DNA of 64,000 nt, taken from assembly GCA_905147135.1 (NCBI GenBank), contig LR990049.1, positions 4,667,428 to 4,731,427 of the forward strand, in the 5' to 3' direction. The notes beneath the pieces are model-generated. The model had not been told where the DNA came from and searched no databases. It saw nothing but the letters and a program-made list of their open reading frames with translations. How positions within the stretch are numbered: position 1 is the stretch's first letter; every line of letters begins with the position of its first letter. A program made the translations under genes and the position numbers. Shown in pieces: positions 54,295-64,000 of this stretch. The DNA is from Blastobasis lacticolella. Lineage: Eukaryota; Arthropoda; Insecta; Lepidoptera; Blastobasidae.

Positions 54295-55570
54295 CCATAG
54301 TAATTATATACATATCTCAATTTAAACTAGGTACATAAACTGGTTACATTATCAACTGTAGCAGCTAATTTAGGCTGTCACCTAACCCGGCCGCTCTGGG
54401 CATAATCCTTTCGACGGTTGTCGCACCATGGCGGGATTACTGGACGCGTGACGTTGTAGTGTGGGACGACCCTTAAACTTATGCGTTCTAGACTTGTAAT
54501 CGTAATGGATTACAATGGTCTGTTGTCCCTTGCCAAGGACAAACAAGCACTAATTATCCCTTGCCAAAGAAATTGGACATAGAAGGAGCCTACTCTCAGT
54601 AACAATCCTTATATTGTGTTGCGGCACCACAAGACTTGTGGTGAACCTGGTATGTACATTATGTATGAAAGTCCCTAAATAAATTGTTAAAAAAAAGGTT
54701 CGCGACAGGTCTTGTGGTGAACGATCACCAAGAGTCCAAAGAGACTGCCTGAGTTGAAACTGAACTTTGAAACCCTAGCCTATTATTTACAAGGCATAAT
54801 ATTTGGCGTTAAGGCACATCGGCTCTCAAGGCTCTAGGATGCTGAACTATTATTGTACCCGTATCGGTACTATTTTGATTATTTTAATTGACTTGTTATT
54901 TCTAAACTAGGTATATTGTTAGTATACCTACTTATAATTTATATTTTGATTAAGTTTGACAATTTAAATATTTTGATTGATTATTGTATTTGACATGATG
55001 TTTTAATCCTTAGGTATTGTTTGTATACCTACTCACTTATCATATTGTATCGAATTTTTATTTTATTATATAATGATTTATAATTTGACATGCTACTAAT
55101 ATTTGTATATTTACCATGACATTGTTATATTCAAATTTAAGACGATATCCTTGTGAGTTACTTATGTTATGAAATGTATAATAATATAAGGTAATTTTAA
55201 TAGATAAATAAATAAATCTAATCTAATCTATCCGATGTGCATTACTTACTGCCGACAACTATACGGTTAATCTCCAATGACTCATACCAAATGGAAGTGT
55301 CGCTCGGGCGTTTGATTGATTTACTCTCTGTTTGTTGTGCGACAATGCCGAGATGAACAATGAACATTGTACTAGACCGGATCAATTTGATGATCAGCGG
55401 TCTGAAGCGTATTCAGTAACATCAGGTACATTATTAATTGCTTTAGATACTTCCTTGAATTAACATCGGATGCAAGGGCGGCATAGTAAGTATGTAGCGA
55501 ATTGCCATAGTCGAAGACCTGACGCAAAGTGCCTTCCTACATGGTGGACAGATTTAGAAACAATTTTAAT
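54295..55570. other. No gene seen
   Basis: Includes CACCACAAGACTTGTGGTG (54627-54645), a 9-bp palindrome around one base, with a related half at 54710. 54880-55230 is a very AT-rich LINE 3'-end-like region ending ATAAATAAATCTAATCTAAT. Confidence 0.4.
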
Positions 55571-55579
55571 AGTTACTAG

Positions 55580-56045
55580 TGGACCCGCCGCGAGTTTGTT
55601 CGCTTACACCTACCTACCCCTATCTACCCTTTCTTGTTGCTTATAAACCTTACTCGTAAATCACTCTATTTAATTTAATGTTGGCCGAGTGGTGCCCGGC
55701 AGAGTAGAATAGCACCAAGCCCTTACACTCGTGGGTGTCGTACAAGGCGACTAATGTTTTCGAGGCAAAAGATCTTAGAGTCTCCGTAGACTGGAAAATG
55801 GGCAGCAGCGTTTTCCATTGTTATATTTACAGCACTGCGATCTCCAACCCGCCTGCCAAGCGTGGAGATTATGGCAATAACCTTCCCTTTCGTGGGAGAG
55901 GCCTTAAGTCCTGCAGTGGACTGTTATGGGCTGTGATGATGAATTTATTGTTGAAAATCGCATTAAATTCCGTTGCGTGGTTTAAAAGATCTAAGCGTTC
56001 ATAGATACAGAAGGCGGTAAGTGACTTTGTTTTATACTATGAATA
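55580..56045 (+). mobile_element. RepR interrupted by RepA
   Basis: Head and front body (TAGTGGACCCGCCGCGAGTT ... AAATCACTCTATTT) resume after the insert as TTATTGTTGAAAATCGCATT, TTCCGTTGCGTGGTTTAAAA, GTGACTTTGTTTTATACTAT. Confidence 0.88.
55676..55944 (+). mobile_element. RepA, full length, nested
   Basis: GGCCGAGTGGTGCCCGGCAG ... CCTGCCAAGCGTGGAGATTA ... GGGCTGTGATGATG, with ATTTA-type sequence at both junctions as a short target duplication. Confidence 0.9.
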
Positions 56046-56049
56046 GCCA

Positions 56050-58100
56050 CGAGGTTAATCACATTCTTCCACTAGTTGAGACTGGTACAACAGTCTCGAG
56101 AGCCGATTGGCACCACGTGACGGTACCTAGGTTTCATAAACCAAAACCTTTCTTTACAGAAGAATTGGTTGTTTATATAAGTCATCTTGCCGTCAATATC
56201 CTGGTTACCGACCGACCGAAATACTCAGAAGACTCAGATCGCTGTCAACAGTGACATGTATATATGTGTTTGGTTGTCAATCGGCCAAAGAGTAAGTTGT
56301 TTTGGTTGTCAATGTGTGCGTATGTACACAGAGCGTGGCATAGTTTTGTGGCGTCAGTATGTCGTTCGTCAATTTCTATGTTTATTTCTTATTTGGTCTG
56401 AGTTTATTTATTGAAATAGCCGGTTTATTAGCAATAAGTACGATATCAAAGAAATATACATTGCGTTCCATAATTAGGCTAGGCTAAAAATAAAAATCTG
56501 CAGAAATATTGCCTCTACTGCTTTTATTCTCGAATTGCAGCTCGTTTCAGTGGTAATAATCAGTTTTCGCAGACCTTGCATTTAAATAGACGTCCCAAGT
56601 TTGGCTGATTGCCAAAACATTTATTTAAGCAAACAAAATAAAAATGAATGCTTTTAATAATATAAACAAGTAAGTAAGTCATAAAATGTGAAGTGTCTTT
56701 AACAGGATATTTAAAAAAGGTCGACAAATTGCGGTTCAGGCCTCAAAAACTGGCAATTCCTTTGATGAAACTAAAGAACTGCTGAGATGAAGGATTGTAT
56801 AGCAAACTAAAACATTTTGGAAGAAGGCGATTGAAGACGTCAAAACACTATATCGGCATTTCAAATGAACGGCAAGCTCCGTTTTGGGAGAGATCTAGTC
56901 CTTAAAAGTCGAAAAGTTGATCGTTGTTGTAACCAATTTTGATTTCGTATTCAATTCTTGCATTTTCTTAATCAGGGTACCATCCTATTCAAAAATCTAT
57001 CTAAATTAAAAATGATGCAACATTATAGTAAAGTGCAATAGTGTATCTAGGTGAAACTGTCTAACTGGTCTGTGTCCACTCTCCACTCTCAAGAGTTAAT
57101 TTGGATTCTTTCCAAATTTGGGTTTTATTCGCAAATAAAAGGAAAACTGTTTCGTCTGTGTACTGCGATAACGAAGACATTGTAAAGTTACGCAATTTAA
57201 AATATCTATGAAAGATCTTATAGCTTTGAGAGAATTTGAAATAAATTTATAGGAAATGTTTCCTAAAGATGTGCAGATAGATATCAACACTCAGCACCGA
57301 TACTAGATTAACGGTATTTTGATATTCAGCAAACTGACCCTGATAAACTTGTCCCTTTTTTAACCAATTTGAAGCCAAGAGTAATTCATACATTTTACTT
57401 ATTTATCGTTATCTATTTTAACGCTCTCTAATATAATATATATAATTTAAAAAATATATAATTTCAAAAATAAAAATATAATATAATATATATAATTTCT
57501 TGCATCTGAAATTGGCATGGGTTTAAGTTGTTTACCCCGAAATTACCCCGAAACAGGGGTAATAATTCCCATTGTTGTTAAACATGGCGCATGGGGATTA
57601 ATTATTAAGAGCCTCGAGTTGCCGTGCCCAATAAATAATAACACCCATGTCAAAAAGGCTTAGTTCACGCCGTATATTTAGTTGATGCTCTAAGCAAAGG
57701 CTCTACGAGTGCATGTTGGACAACCAATAGGTGGAATTTAGGTTCATAAATAATCGATACAAATAAAACGAGATGATGTTTTGTTAAGAAAGACCCAGGC
57801 CATTCAAAATAAAACACACCAACATCGCTTTCTCAAGAAAAATCGCATTTATTCCGTTAAAAAGTATTTTACATTTGAAATCTGAGCTGGGCAACGAAGT
57901 AATCAGACAGGACAAAAGTTACCGGCATAACGCACAGAATTGTAGGCTGGAGTGGCAGTTGGGTTCCATACCTACTGAAGAACGGACAACTAAAGTTGTA
58001 AAATAGTTGTTGAGTGGAGACCACGACTCGGCAGGAGTACTGAACTCCTGCTAGGTGGTACTCGAATTTTGGTACCTTTGTAAAGAAAATGTGTACTATT
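56050..58100. other. No gene seen; AT-rich repeat 57425-57500
   Basis: 57425-57500 repeats TAATATAATATATATAATTT. ATTACCCC and GGGGTAAT pair around 6 nt at 57543-57564. No coding or transposon identity. Confidence 0.45.
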
Positions 58101-58111
58101 TGTGAAAGACT

Positions 58112-58141
58112 ATCCAACTGCCTACATCTAGGCAGTTGGAT
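58112..58141. repeat. Perfect 13-bp hairpin, 4-nt loop
   Basis: ATCCAACTGCCTA and TAGGCAGTTGGAT around CATC. Confidence 0.92.
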
Positions 58142-58814
58142 GAGGCAAGCCGAGGGCAGGCACTTGGGCGTTCAATAGGGTTAGGCCTGTATTATGTGTG
58201 TGTATGCCTAAGTCGGTTTTTTAAATACTGCTATAGTGAGCAAGGATTTTTTAATTCATAATATTATATGATAAATGAAAAAAAAGAACCGTTATAAACG
58301 ACGTCTAGTTCAAATCTCGTTTGTATCAAGTCATCCAGTACTTTCAATCATCATTAATAAATTTATATGTACGCTGAACACATAGGTCCATGAATGTAAA
58401 GATTTCCTCCACTACATAATAATTGAACTCTGCGCAGACGAATTTGTGAGCTAAAGCTTGTGATTTACAATCAAGCCAAGGCTCAACCAACTAGCGGGTT
58501 TCTGGGGCTTCAAAGTTAAATTGAGTTGTAGATTCCGGCAACTAACGACTATCGAAACTCGTAAACTGAATCAAGAAATTTCACCTCTCGTTTAAGTATT
58601 TTGATTTGAACGGAGATACAGCTCCGTCTAAGGAAGCAATAAAAGTTCAAACTATAGTTTACTTAACTAGCAAAACTGTAAATAACAAGGTCTTGATACC
58701 AATTCTTGTGCATTCGCTTATAACATGATCAACGACATATTTTGTATTTCGGAAGGATGTCAAGCTGTCGATGCCATTTACTAACGATCGCTGAAAAGAT
58801 CAGGTCAGGAAAAA

Positions 58815-58905
58815 AAAGGGTAGGTAGGTGTAAGTAGGTGTAGGGTATAGTAGGGGTAGAGCAGGGTAGGAATCACTACGCGAACGAAGTCACCGAGCTA
58901 GTCTA
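58815..58905 (-). mobile_element. RepR head with (GGTAG)n
   Basis: GTAGGTAGGTGTAAGTAGGT, AGTAGGGGTAGAGCAGGGTA, then CTACGCGAACGAAGTCACCG AGCTAGT: the RepR head and its pentamer stretch in reverse. Confidence 0.7.
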
Positions 58906-58937
58906 CTAGTACTTAACAAAATAAGTACAACGTCGTG

Positions 58938-59260
58938 AGAGCGTCGTTGCCCAAATGGCTAGCTAGTATGAGTCGTAAAAGAGAGGTACTGGGTTGGAAC
59001 CCCAGTTGAACTAAACTGAACTGAACACTACCCGATGCTCATCCGGTGAGGTAAAACAAACATACACATTCAAGCGACTGAATGTGCATGTGCAGTCACC
59101 ATGATTTAATCTGGTCAGATTCTCCTGTTAGCAGAGTCACGAAGGTCTGACCTGCAATCACTAAACTGTAATTTTAGGCTGGGGCTGCCAAATCCTATCA
59201 AGGCGGACCCCGGGCCCTCGCTCGGGAACACAACCGGGATATTGACGGCAAGATGATTAA
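58938..59260 (+). mobile_element. SINE-T, full length
   Basis: Head GAGCGTCGTTGCCCAAATGG, ATGAGTCGTAAAAGAGAGGT, GGGTTGGAACCCC; body CGATGCTCATCCGGTGAGG; tail GGGATATTGACGGCAAGATG. ACAACGT on both sides may be a target duplication. Confidence 0.88.
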
Positions 59261-59694
59261 ACAACGTAACAGGTAGTATTATAATATAACTAAACTTTCC
59301 AATGATATAGTTCATGCGAGAAAATTGGGAACAATACTAATTATGCGAACGGGGCCTCGGTCACGTCTAACTTTTATTAGTTCCCATGGCCTGGAAAAAT
59401 TGTCCCAACTTTAAAGTGTTGTTCTCACTTCAGAACTGCCGTTGAATTTTTAAATTATAACAAGATCCAAAAAAATTCGTAAAATGAGAAAATATTTTAC
59501 GTAAGTTGCACGTTTGAGGCCCATTTTGAACCCATTCGAAGTGGAAACTTAGTGGATTAGCTGTTTTACTGTACATACAATCAAATTGACATCTGCATCT
59601 AACAATAGTATAGAGTTTATACTATGTTTATTCAGGGATTATTGAGTGCCACGAACGATCCCGTGACAACTATTTTGCCTTTTACACATGCTGG

Positions 59695-60010
59695 CTGTTC
59701 GATCGTTGCTGATGCCTATGGTAACTGGATGGGTGACCGTCCTTTCAGGCTAATTGAGCTTCAGTACCGTAACCAGCTCGCCACTCATTAGGTGTGCTTT
59801 AATACCGTTGGCGGAGCGAGGTAAGCTAAAAGATAGTATTCTGTTAGTCGGGTCCCTGCCTATGAGTAAGTCTTTAGTACTCCATGGCTTTGGCAAGGGG
59901 GGACCTTCTATTTGCCTATTTGATGCCAGAGCAACGACTCCTGACGCTTTAAAGGTGGCGTTGCTATTGTCCAAAAGTCAGTGGTGACCTTCCATTAGGA
60001 GGCCCAGGAA
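59695..60010 (+). mobile_element. RepB, diverged long copy with 5S-like word at its start
   Basis: GGTAACTGGATGGGTGACCG at 59719 resembles the box C region of 5S rRNA. The rest parallels RepB: AGTACTCCATGGC, GATGCCAGAGCAACGACTCC, GTTGCTATTGTCC, CAGTGGTGACCTTCCATTAG. Confidence 0.5.
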
Positions 60011-60014
60011 TCGG

Positions 60015-60915
60015 AGAATGAACTACTTTTATCATGAGGCCAACGTGAAATTGCGCAAAAGAAAATCGGATCAGAATCAAAAACTATTCTGAGAATTCAT
60101 TGACGCGCGGCGAATGTAGGGGACAACAGATTTTCTGATTGTTGACATTTTGTTGCAATCTTACTCAATATTATTATGGTTACACTTTGCCCTTGGAGCG
60201 TCTTTATACCGATGTAATAGCTACTGTTTTTGCAGTGCAAGTGCTACACTCGAAGTGTGGTTGACTGAACCTATGGTGAATATATATGGTTAATTTATAG
60301 TGGTAATTTACGAAAAAAAAAATACTCTATTTGAGTACTTTGAGATTTAAAAAACAATAAAACCACCGAAAGACTATGGATTTAATTTAACTGAGAGGCA
60401 ACGAGGCAAGAGGTTCAAAGGAGTAAAGTTCCTAAGATAAAACTATATCTAAAACCTGGAACTGCAATAAATCTGCCTTTGTCTAACCTGTCTGATTTTA
60501 CCGGATACATTTCGGAGACTGCAATAGAACTGTATAATCTAATAATCCCTATCTTCGTTCCACCACTTCGTTATGAGGAGAGCCTCCTCGCAATGACACT
60601 GTTTTACAGTCAAAATTACAAAGACTACTCGAATAAACCATTTTGCTTCAACATTTATTATGCAACCGTGACGGTACTCTCTACCTGACTTACTGTCTTT
60701 TCATAATTTCTACCTAGGAGTTTTAGACATAGACATAGACAGTATTTTATTGAGATCCCCATTACATCCTTAACCTAAGGTGAGTACAGTTAATTATTAT
60801 ACAATTACAGACAATTACAAATTATGTCATATCTAAAGTAAAAAGCTCCTTTTTAGACAAGAGTGCTTCACACCACTGCAGACCACAGTGTTGCTTATCA
60901 TTAGACATACCAAAC
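60015..60915. other. No gene seen
   Basis: 60720-60850 (ATAGACATAGACAGTATTTT, TTACATCCTTAACCTAAGG) is LINE-end-like. Otherwise plain. Confidence 0.4.
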
Positions 60916-60917
60916 AT

Positions 60918-60957
60918 CCAGTAGAGCACACGAACGAAGTCGCGGGCACAGCTAGTT
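60918..60957 (-). mobile_element. RepR head fragment
   Basis: CACACGAACGAAGTCGCGGG CACAGCTAGT. Confidence 0.75.
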
Positions 60958-61029
60958 TAAAATATGAACGTCGGAAGTGACGACTTACGGGCTTTGAGAA
61001 TTATCCCTCTGGCCTATGCCACTTCAGTT

Positions 61030-61200
61030 TGAAGGTCTGTCGGAGTGCCGTCTCCAAAGCTTGTAGAACAAGGACTCCAGTCCCGCCCTCCGGCGCTATC
61101 ACTGCCCAAACTCTGTAATTAGAACCAAATTGAAATGTTAATTAAGCGGATGCAAATGTATTCAATTAATTGCGTGTTGTACGTGGCGTTAGCACGTTCG
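61030..61200. promoter_or_regulatory. Candidate conserved noncoding block
   Basis: CpG-richer, with AGAACCAAATTGAAATGTTA, CGGATGCAAATGTATTCAAT and TAATT. Strong match to 15171-15236, sharing the ATGCAAAT octamer and CAATTAAT. Confidence 0.35.
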
Positions 61201-61506
61201 TTGTCGGAGGATATAGGCGCTATTAATTAGAGCTGTTCAATCTTGTATAGTTTGCATGGTAATTGTTGTGTTATTGGATTATGTGCGAGGTAGGTTAGGA
61301 CCTAGCCCGGCGAATTAGGTAGATGTCTGAATTATTGACCCTGTGTTTTGTATAGCAACAGTCGATATTAATTTTAGTGGTTTAATAGGTCGATTTACCT
61401 TTTTTTAAACTTGATCTTTTCTGTATTTTGTCGTATTTGATGTAATAACGCTTTTCTATTCTATTATATTCGACACCCCAGTATGATGCGCTGCATCATA
61501 TAGGCC

Positions 61507-62070
61507 TTGCCACACACAAAGCTTGGCGCGAGCGCGGCTCGGGCGCGGCGCGATGCTGGCGCGTTGCCTAGGCAACTATCGCGCCGCGCTATGGTTGCCT
61601 AGCAACTATCGCACCGCGCTCGCACCGCGCTCGCGCCGAGCTCACGCCACGCCGGCATCGCGCCGCCAGGGGTGGACTTACGAACAAAGCGGGAAAGGCG
61701 GCCCGCCCCGGGCCTCTGGTCCAGGTGGGCCTCCAAACGTCTCCAAGTTGCCTTGATCAAATCCTATACAAAGCTTTAAAATATGCTTAGAACATATCGA
61801 AGAGGTGGTTCGGAGTTGTGACAGGGGCGTAGCTATCGCCGTATCACTATTCAAACAGAATTAAGATCAGGGTCGAGGACCCCCTCCGCCAAAGAAGTAA
61901 TTTTAACTAAATAAATAAAAACACTTAAACATACAAATGTGAACTGAATAAAAAGCTTGTAAAATTACATAAAACTTCTTAAACTGGGGGCCTCATAAAG
62001 GTTGTCCGCCGTGGGCCTCTGATGGACTTAGTCCGGTACTGCCGGCGTCGCGCCAACAAAGTGTTGCCAA
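61507..62070. mobile_element. GC-rich element with X-box-like palindromes, interrupted
   Basis: The left end TTGCCACACACAAAGCTTGG CGCGAG and, on the other strand, the right end TTGGCAACACTTTGTTGGCG CGAC are similar inverted termini. Inside the GC-rich left part are GTTGCCTAGGCAAC (61563-61576) and GTTGCCTAGCAAC (61594-61606). The middle 61667-62040 is a separate insertion. Confidence 0.5.
61667..62040. mobile_element. hAT-like non-autonomous insert
   Basis: Starts CAGGGGTGGACTTACGA and, on the other strand, CAGTACCGGACTAAGTCCA, with GGGCCTC blocks inside both ends, like many hAT-type MITEs. Flanks GCCGGCATCGCGCC and GCCGGCGTCGCGCC match at 13 of 14, longer than the 8-bp hAT norm. Confidence 0.45.
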
Positions 62071-62079
62071 TGTAGGCTA

Positions 62080-62885
62080 TTTATCGCCATTTGGGGTATT
62101 CGAGATTAAAATTGGCGACGAAAAAATTGTAATGGCAAATTGTTTAGGCTATCTCAGGCTTTGGGCCAAGGTACATAAATAAACATAAACTTAAGAGAGA
62201 ACACCCGACGGTTTCGCGAATGACTGTGAGTTCCAAGTACATTTACCTACTACTGCTCTTGCTGACACTAGCACCCATAGAGATATACATCTTGATGCGG
62301 TTGAACGAACAAATAACTCTGACGGTTACCGTAGTTTATAAAACAGCGCCGTCTACAGTGCCACAAAAATGTCTGACCGGGTGACAGCATCGCTGTTGTT
62401 GGCATTGACATTACATTTCAAACGGCAACACTTAGTTCCGGTTTTGGCCACCGGATCGAATAGGTTTGTCAACAATCTTGTCAAGCCGCCAGATATAACA
62501 TTGTTAACGCGTACAAGAATTTGTATGGACAGTGGTAACCATTCCAATAGCTATGTGTAATACGTCGTTGGATAGCTATTTTCAAGCTGAACAAAAGTAA
62601 CTATGGCGCTTGTTCCAAATATTAGTCCGTTCCGGTTTATGCTGTACTAAACATATTACAGTAATAAGTATTTTTTTCTGTTCTACCCACATTTAATGGT
62701 CAGAACTAAATTCACGGTGTTATACCGCCAGTGCAAAGTCACATCGTGCGCATGCATGTAAGACGGCCAAATAAAAAACAATCAGATGGAGTGCATTGAA
62801 TTTGATTGAAGATACCAACGAGGATCGAAAAAACTAAAATTATTTTAACAATCCCATCAATTATGATAAAAGCAGCATCAGCATT
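62080..62885. other. No gene seen
   Basis: Both strands are open for about 60 codons at 62350-62560; no domain is recognised. Confidence 0.35.
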
Positions 62886-62889
62886 TTAT

Positions 62890-63015
62890 TTGTGCGGCGC
62901 ATTTGTGGCTCGCCGCGAGCACGTTGCCTCAACGAACAAACAAATGCGCAGCTGAGCAGCCTCACCGCGCGCGGTGAGCATCTCGCCGCGCACGGCGAGC
63001 ATGCCTCGGGCTGAG
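62890..63015. repeat. GC-rich palindromic segment
   Basis: CTCACCGCGCGCGGTGAG is a perfect 18-nt palindrome. CTCGCCG CGCA CGGCGAG follows it as a 7-bp hairpin with a 4-nt loop. Probably a GC-rich MITE related to 61507. Confidence 0.55.
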
Positions 63016-63407
63016 CCGCTCTAATTCGTAATACCTTTACATTGTAAAGTAACGACCATTCGTAGACATGTCCGAGACGTCACTGAGACGACATTGGAGC
63101 TCTATTGCAGTTTTAGCTCCAATGAAGTGGTCTCATTGCCTTTGTACAATGAACCGGTCCATATATAGAAGTCTTTGCTGGCAGCACTACATTACTTTAA
63201 AACTCAAATATAATATTCCTATCTGTAAACAAACTGATACTTCAGCTGTCACATCGACCAGACATTGTTTTTTTTATGTTTAAGTTTTCATGTGATATCA
63301 CAGTGATATTTCCAGCATTTTACTGTGTGGGACGTTTATTTTCGAAATAAGTACAAAAACATAAAAGCGGCACGAAAACAGTAATATTTTGAGTTTCTCA
63401 AGCATGT

Positions 63408-63472
63408 ATGGCCGAGTTTAGAGCAGATAAGTTGCTGTTTGATTTGGAAGATGTACAGCAAAGATTTAAACG
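63408..63472 (+). CDS. Possible first coding exon, gene continuing to the right (weak)
   Basis: ATG at 63408 opens 21 codons (MAEFRADKLLFDLEDVQQRF K) ending in a GTACGT donor at 63473 (phase 2). An in-frame stop lies 18 bp upstream. The peptide is a plausible amphipathic helix with balanced charge, unlike chance AT-rich translation here. The -3 base is T, so the start context is poor; +4 is G. No TATA box. The next exon would lie beyond or near the window end; I do not recognise the protein. Confidence 0.3.
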
Positions 63473-64000
63473 GTACGTAACATGTATTCAGATAGATTTT
63501 GAAAATATTGAAATAAATGTGATCTTTTGGAAATCATTTGAATTTAAGTGGAATTAATGTATTTTGTAGTACTTATTGTTTACATTTATTTGAGGTTACA
63601 AAATTAACCGAAAAATATTATGGTAGCTTTGTTCGTTTTGTATTTTTGATATTTGTTGTTTGATAGTATCTAGATCTATATCCAGGCACAGTGCAATGTA
63701 CCTAAGGCTATTCGGTGCTGGTGAAATGAAACCCTGCTGACCCTCGGTCAGAGAAACTTGAGAAATCTATTTTTAATTTCGGAAATCGTAGTAAATCATT
63801 ATCACTGGCTGGTCAAACAGTGACACAGAGAGACAGAACATTTCTAAGAGATTGACATTACAACGTTGTCAGTGTTGCGGCTAATAAATTAATAAGGATA
63901 TATACAAGAATATTATTTCTATATCCAACACTTCCCTTAAACTTATTATTTCAGCAATTTATCTATATTGTGACAGTTGAAGTAGGTACTCAGTTTGACA

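Noticed and set aside
59719..59740. 5S rRNA gene
   Set aside because: Only a 20-base box C-like word is present; flanking 5S sequence is missing and RepB follows.
1..64000. CRISPR array, prokaryotic operon or prophage
   Set aside because: No regularly spaced identical short repeats with unique spacers, no dense one-strand gene runs; introns and SINEs show an animal nuclear genome.

Overview
The window looks like gene-poor nuclear DNA of a lepidopteran insect. It is AT-rich, has canonical GT-AG splicing, and carries many interspersed repeats of kinds I associate with moth and butterfly genomes: tRNA-headed SINEs ending in (TGA)n, LINE 3' tails, RTE-type tails, a Penelope-like element and foldback MITEs. 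The assignment rests on repeat character, not on a conserved gene; no species can be named. There is no sign of bacterial, viral or organellar sequence.

The only host gene I can read completely is a two-exon gene on the minus strand (3636-4253) with its own TATA box. It encodes a 121-residue secreted protein: a signal peptide followed by an almost pure glycine chain. Two further 5' exons are possible but weak: one at 35715 ending in a GTAAGT donor, and one at 63408 near the right edge encoding 21 residues before a donor. Segments with denser CpG and homeodomain- or POU-like words (8135-8330, 15055-15280, 26090-26290, 28540-28690, 50280-50345, 61030-61200) look more like conserved regulatory DNA than exons.

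Most of the rest is a layered transposon landscape. I use these working names. SINE-T has a Thr-like tRNA head and about 15 copies. SINE-D is a second tRNA-headed SINE. RepA is about 260 bp, ends in (TGA)n, and two copies have clear target-site duplications. RepB is about 350 bp and poly(A)-ended. RepC is a LINE 3' tail. RepE is a LINE tail starting with (TTTA)n. RepF is a LINE-like tail. RepG is an unclassified pair. RepR has an RTE-like tail and a CpG-rich head. RepK is a palindromic family with a shared core. Larger elements are a nearly complete APE/RT LINE (32233-35195, minus, two frameshifts), an internally inverted LINE 3' piece (21659-22264), an internally inverted Penelope-like element with a hammerhead-like motif (42977-43740), and LINE C-terminal remnants at 13140, 25585, 45733, 47755 and 52845. 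Several insertions are nested: RepA in RepR, RepB in SINE-T, SINE-D in SINE-T, RepK in RepF.

The most unusual signal is a set of perfect or near-perfect hairpins with arms of 13-35 bp, most with loops of only 4-5 nt (1125-1160, 1162-1248, 13272-13311, 27496-27531, 30487-30528, 39629-39669, 58112-58141). Two lie inside recognisable transposon copies, so one arm can be identified as ancestral and the other as an added inverted copy. This is what inverted template switching during replication or repair would leave.
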